Shown here piece after piece: positions 38,069-41,482 of a stretch of 41,482 nucleotides of DNA. A model generated the notes under the pieces. It did not search any database. It saw only the letters and a program-made list of their open reading frames with translations, and was not told the origin of the DNA. Each line of letters starts with the position of its first letter. Positions within the stretch are counted from its first letter, which is position 1. The translations under genes were made by a program, and so were the position numbers. This DNA is from Alicyclobacillus sendaiensis NBRC 100866 (GTDB lineage: Bacteria; Bacillota; Bacilli; Alicyclobacillales; Alicyclobacillaceae): contig NZ_BCRQ01000020.1 of assembly GCF_001552675.1 (NCBI RefSeq), positions 1 through 41,482 of the forward strand, given 5' to 3'.

Positions 38069-40039
38069 TCAGCGCCACCTGAGCCAGACGCGCATCTCGC
38101 CCTGGCCGCGGTTTCCCCAGAGGAAATACGGGATGGCGCGGATCTTCACCCTCTGCTCCTGGCGAGCCTCCTCCGTGGCCGGCCGGTACAGGGCGCCATC
38201 TCCAAACGCCGCCTCGTCGCGCCGAAACGCGTCGCATTCCAGCGCAATGGCATCCACGCCTGCAATTCGGCAAGGCACCTCCGCCAGCGGCGCGTCGAGA
38301 TCGACGGACAGCGCGGCGAGGTTGGGGCCGTGATCGGCCTCCTCGACGCAGTACACCAGTGGGCCGCGCTCGATGGCCACCATGCCGCTTGCGGCGCGGA
38401 GCTCGGGATGAGCCATCACGAAACGCGCGCGCATCGGGAACTCCAGGGAAATCTCGTCCCCGTCCGCAAACGTCCGCTCCAGGACGGCGTACCCGTGTTC
38501 CATTCGCACGTCCGTGATCGGCAACTGCTCGCCATTCAACCGGATGACCGGATCACCCGCACACCACGACGGCATGCGCACCGCGAGGGAGAAGTGGCGC
38601 GATCCGTCCGGGCACCTGAACCGCAACGTGGTCCGCCCCTGCCAGGGCACATCCGACCGCTGTTTCATCTGCACGTGCCCACCGTCCACGCGCCACGCGA
38701 TGTCGCTCCCGATGTGCAGGTGCACATAGAGCGTCCGGCGTGTTTCGTCCCACGTGTACACGTAATCGCCGAGGCTCATCAGAAGCCGCGCCACGTTTGG
38801 CGGACAGCAAGCGCAGCCAAACCACGCCTGCCGCGTGGGCCTCACGTGCCGCCGATCAGGATTGGCCTCATTCGCGCGCGGCCAGATCTCGAGCGGGTTG
38901 ACGTAGCAGTAATGCTTGCCATCCTGGGCCATGCTGCCGATGACCGTGTTGTAGAGCGCGCGCTCCATGACGTCGGCGTACTCGGCGCGGGGGGCGAGAT
39001 CGAGCATGCGCTTGGCGAAGAAGATGAGACCCACCGATGCGCACGTCTCCGCATACGCGGTCTCGTTCGGAAGATCATAGTCACACGTGAAGGCCTCGCC
39101 CTGATGGGTCGATCCGACGGCTCCCGTGATGTACATCTGGCGCCGCGTGACGTCTTTCCACAGCCGCTCGCAGGCTTGGGCCAGCGTGTCGTCGCCCGTG
39201 AGTTTCGCGACGTCCGCCATAGCGGTGTACATGTACATCGCGCGCACCGCGTGGCCCACCGCCACGTCCTGCTCACGCACCGGTTTGTGCGCTTGGTAAT
39301 AGGCGAGATCCGGCTCCTTCATCCACGGCCACCAGAATGACTTTCCCCCTCGCTGCTCCCATTCTTGCAAGAAGAAATTCGGTTCCGTGCCGCGGGCGTC
39401 GAGGAAGTAGCGAGCGAGATCGAGATAGCGCTTCTCCCCCGTGGCGCCGTACAGTTTCACGAGCGCGAGCTCAATTTCCTGGTGCCCATCGTAGCCGTGA
39501 ATCTGGCCTTCACCTGGCCCGAAGGTGTCGGCGATGAGATCGGCGAAGCGGCACATCGCGTCGAGCAGCTTGCACTTGCCCGTCGCCTCGTAGTAGCTGA
39601 CGGCCGCTTCCATCATGTGGCCCGCGCAGTACAGCTCGTGGCAATCCATGAGGTTGGTGAAGCGCTTGCCTGGCTCCTGAATCGTGAAGTAGGTGTTCAG
39701 GTAGCCGTCGGGCTGCTGCGCAGCGACGACGAGATCGATCACGTCATCCGCCATCTGTTCCAGCGCCGAATCGCGCTTGGTCTTCAGGGCGTGGCCCACG
39801 GCTTCGAGCCACTTCGCCACATCGCTGTCCTGGAACACCATGCCCGTAAAGGTACCGGACTCAAGGCCAGCGGCGATGCGGAAATTGCGGATGGCACCGC
39901 TCGGCTCCACGCCGGGGACGCGATCGTTCAGGATGTCGTACTGGTAAGGCAGGACGGTTTCGCGCACGAGTTCCTGATAGCGAGACCAGAAGGGGGACTG
40001 AAGTTGTACGGATGAGTGATTGGCGGTTCGAGCGACCAA
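38069..40039 (-). CDS. GH127 beta-L-arabinofuranosidase
   Basis: GH127 enzymes release terminal beta-L-arabinofuranose from plant glycans; they use a Zn2+-bound cysteine nucleophile. The product, about 656 residues, shows the family's ligands: Glu and Cys spaced as in AETCAS, and the paired cysteines of CACCPPN, the second giving the nucleophile. Other family parts are FWSRYQELVRETVLPYQYDIL, CHELYCAGHMMEAAV and GYDGHQEIELALVKLY. An upstream ATG at 40072 reads the ribosome binding site AAGGGAAGTGG as protein (KGSGG), so I prefer TTG 40039. No signal peptide is seen, so it is cytoplasmic and needs imported substrate. It follows an MFS gene on the same strand. Confidence 0.92.
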   Translation of the reverse strand: MVARTANHSSVQLQSPFWSRYQELVRETVLPYQYDILNDRVPGVEPSGAIRNFRIAAGLESGTFTGMVFQDSDVAKWLEAVGHALKTKRDSALEQMADDVIDLVVAAQQPDGYLNTYFTIQEPGKRFTNLMDCHELYCAGHMMEAAVSYYEATGKCKLLDAMCRFADLIADTFGPGEGQIHGYDGHQEIELALVKLYGATGEKRYLDLARYFLDARGTEPNFFLQEWEQRGGKSFWWPWMKEPDLAYYQAHKPVREQDVAVGHAVRAMYMYTAMADVAKLTGDDTLAQACERLWKDVTRRQMYITGAVGSTHQGEAFTCDYDLPNETAYAETCASVGLIFFAKRMLDLAPRAEYADVMERALYNTVIGSMAQDGKHYCYVNPLEIWPRANEANPDRRHVRPTRQAWFGCACCPPNVARLLMSLGDYVYTWDETRRTLYVHLHIGSDIAWRVDGGHVQMKQRSDVPWQGRTTLRFRCPDGSRHFSLAVRMPSWCAGDPVIRLNGEQLPITDVRMEHGYAVLERTFADGDEISLEFPMRARFVMAHPELRAASGMVAIERGPLVYCVEEADHGPNLAALSVDLDAPLAEVPCRIAGVDAIALECDAFRRDEAAFGDGALYRPATEEARQEQRVKIRAIPYFLWGNRGQGEMRVWLRWR

Positions 40040-40062
40040 GCCACCACTTCCCTTCGGATGAA

Positions 40063-40071
40063 TGTATAACA
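40063..40071 (-). promoter_or_regulatory. Extended -10-like element before GH127
   Basis: On the minus strand TG-T-TATACA (40071-40063) reads as an extended -10. The transcript would start near 40056, downstream of the ATG at 40072, which also argues for TTG 40039 as the true start. The gap to the MFS stop is 67 bases, so co-transcription is equally possible. Confidence 0.35.
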
Positions 40072-40106
40072 TTTGAGCTCAACGTAAACTAATTTGCGCG
40101 AAAAGT

Positions 40107-41339
40107 CTACTGAACGGGATGAGTTGGCGTGGGTCTGGTCAAGCGGCGGGCGGCTTCAACGCAAACCATACTTGCAGCCATCACGATGGCGGTCCAGACG
40201 GCGGTCGAACGGGGGTGCCAGGCGTACAGGTAGCCCGCTATTGCGCCGGCGGGTGAACTGCAGAGTAGGATGAGTGTGTTGAGCACAGCGAGACTTGTGG
40301 AGCGTTCGCTGTCGTCAAGCGCGTTGGCCACCATGGACTCCACAAACGGATTTGCAAACACCGTGCCAGCAGCCGCCAGGGCGGTCGACATGAGTGTTGG
40401 CGCCAACGAACGCGGTGGAGACATGCATAGAAGCAGGGCGGAGACCGTGAGGAGCGCCAGCCCGAGGTGCATCCACCGGTAGCCATGATGGTCCTGGAAT
40501 CGCGAGGCCCATAACACGAGGCAAATCGCCATCACGAGGGACGAAAGGGCAGGGAGTGTGCCCATCAGCCAGGCAGGAATCATGAGGCCATCCATCTGGT
40601 AGGCGGGGATGAACGTGGAGCGAATGGACGCCTGAATATTCCACAGGACGTAAAGACTGAACAGCCAGAACAGGTTTCTGTTCTGTTGAATCGCGCGGAT
40701 CACGCGCCCCATACGGCGAATCTCCTCCGATAGATTCCACGGCCGCGCTTCCGCCAGGCGTTGAAGTCCAATGGACGTCTCGCGGAGTCCTAGGTGCCTG
40801 AGGACAATCATCAGCGTCATGCTCACAAACGCGTATGTGTACAAGATTCGCGTTGCGGGCACCAAACCTAGACGGTGCACGAGGTAGCCTGATAGCGGCG
40901 CCAAAAAGCCAGCGACGGTCGAGACTACCTGCAACAGCGTGAAGACGCGCGTTCGCTGGAGAGGGGGCGTGTCCTCGGTGAGCAAGCAATACCATGCCGT
41001 CGTCGGAATGCGTTGCAATCCGTTCAGGAGAAATGCAAGGCCAAATCCAATCCAGGTGTGCGAAATGGCCCAAAGGAGTGTCGCACACGACCAACTGAGG
41101 ACGTCGAACACCCACAGAGCTGTACGGCGCCCCATTCGGTCTGTGAGATATCCGCTAGCCGCGGCAGATATCATTTGAACGACCAAGTTCATGGTCGTAA
41201 ACCACCCGAGTTGCACGCTCGACAGGCCCTGTTGCAACATGTAGACGGACGCATATGTGGTATACATGTTGTAGGGAATCACAAAAAGAGGCTCAGCCAC
41301 AATACAGGTCACGGCGTTTTTCGGGAGCTTGAGAGCCAA
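40107..41339 (-). CDS. MFS transporter, possibly sugar-related
   Basis: The 410-residue protein has about 12 hydrophobic helices, the MFS motif A-like GYLTDRMGRRTALWVFD (about 64-80) and the second-half repeat near ASRFQDHHGYRW. It cannot be assigned to a known subfamily by inspection. It lies 67 bases upstream of the GH127 gene in the same direction, so uptake of arabinofuranosyl oligosaccharides is an inference from context only. The start is a TTG at 41339 with no obvious binding site; a frame-shifted ATG upstream makes no sense as an N-terminus. A dyad lies 41-58 bases upstream of the start. Confidence 0.85.
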   Translation of the reverse strand: MALKLPKNAVTCIVAEPLFVIPYNMYTTYASVYMLQQGLSSVQLGWFTTMNLVVQMISAAASGYLTDRMGRRTALWVFDVLSWSCATLLWAISHTWIGFGLAFLLNGLQRIPTTAWYCLLTEDTPPLQRTRVFTLLQVVSTVAGFLAPLSGYLVHRLGLVPATRILYTYAFVSMTLMIVLRHLGLRETSIGLQRLAEARPWNLSEEIRRMGRVIRAIQQNRNLFWLFSLYVLWNIQASIRSTFIPAYQMDGLMIPAWLMGTLPALSSLVMAICLVLWASRFQDHHGYRWMHLGLALLTVSALLLCMSPPRSLAPTLMSTALAAAGTVFANPFVESMVANALDDSERSTSLAVLNTLILLCSSPAGAIAGYLYAWHPRSTAVWTAIVMAASMVCVEAARRLTRPTPTHPVQ

Positions 41340-41379
41340 TCGTGTTACCCCATTTCGCGCAAAGCAACGGGTTTGTCAT

Positions 41380-41397
41380 ATCGAATGCGATTTCGAT
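41380..41397. promoter_or_regulatory. Dyad upstream of the MFS-GH127 pair
   Basis: ATCGAA (41380-41385) and TTCGAT (41392-41397) form a perfect dyad around six bases, 41-58 bases before the MFS start. It could be an operator for a carbohydrate-responsive regulator encoded outside the window. The rest of 41340-41482 contains nothing else I can support. Confidence 0.4.
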
Positions 41398-41482
41398 GTA
41401 CGTTCTAGTTTGACTCTATCGCAACGAATGCTGTCTGGCCAACTTCAAGTTTGAGAAATGGTGATGCAAACATGGCTTCTCC

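Noticed and set aside
39164-39178. CTTTCCACAG-like copy resembling the DnaA-box at the left end
   Set aside because: It lies within the GH127 coding region and has no neighbouring boxes.

Overview
The window looks like the origin-proximal left arm of a high-GC, spore-forming Firmicute chromosome, most like Alicyclobacillus. This is inferred from gene order, the sporulation and WalRK genes, GC-rich codon use and frequent GTG/TTG starts; no database was searched. The left edge (1-137) holds a cluster of DnaA-box-like sequences, so dnaA should lie just outside the window, divergent from rpmH.

Region 1 (214-9679) is the conserved block rpmH-rnpA-yidD-yidC-jag-mnmE-mnmG-rsmG-noc-parA-parB: ribosome and RNase P parts, membrane insertion, tRNA U34 modification, 16S rRNA methylation and chromosome segregation. 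parB carries two parS sites inside its own coding sequence, and a third parS-like site with the same 14-base core lies in walH.

Region 2 (9718-18729) follows the Bacillus yyaC-yyaD-yyaE-yyaF-rpsF-ssb-rpsR order with additions: a DUF554 protein, a DUF4446 protein, an MscS channel, DUF951, and a MazG-like protein after rpsR. Between the molybdopterin oxidoreductase and ychF is a 364-base gap. It contains a possible minus-strand mini-gene of 38 codons with an excellent ribosome binding site, a sigma-E-like promoter and a terminator. This is the most intriguing unannotated structure seen.

Region 3 (18822-28400) is rplI-dnaB, an arginine-rich membrane protein of unknown function, the walRKHIJ operon with an HtrA protease, and rlmH. 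It covers replication, cell-wall homeostasis signalling and rRNA methylation.

Region 4 (28461-41482) is accessory. It holds a LysR regulator divergent from a TDT-family transporter, a PAS-GGDEF-EAL protein with an altered EAL domain, an SDR oxidoreductase, a zinc-ribbon/J-domain membrane protein, an EmrA/EmrB-like efflux pair with a palindrome in its promoter spacer, a nitroreductase-like protein, and a GH127 beta-L-arabinofuranosidase with an MFS transporter.

No tRNA, rRNA, CRISPR array, insertion sequence or phage gene was recognised. The accessory region shows no obvious mobile-element signature.
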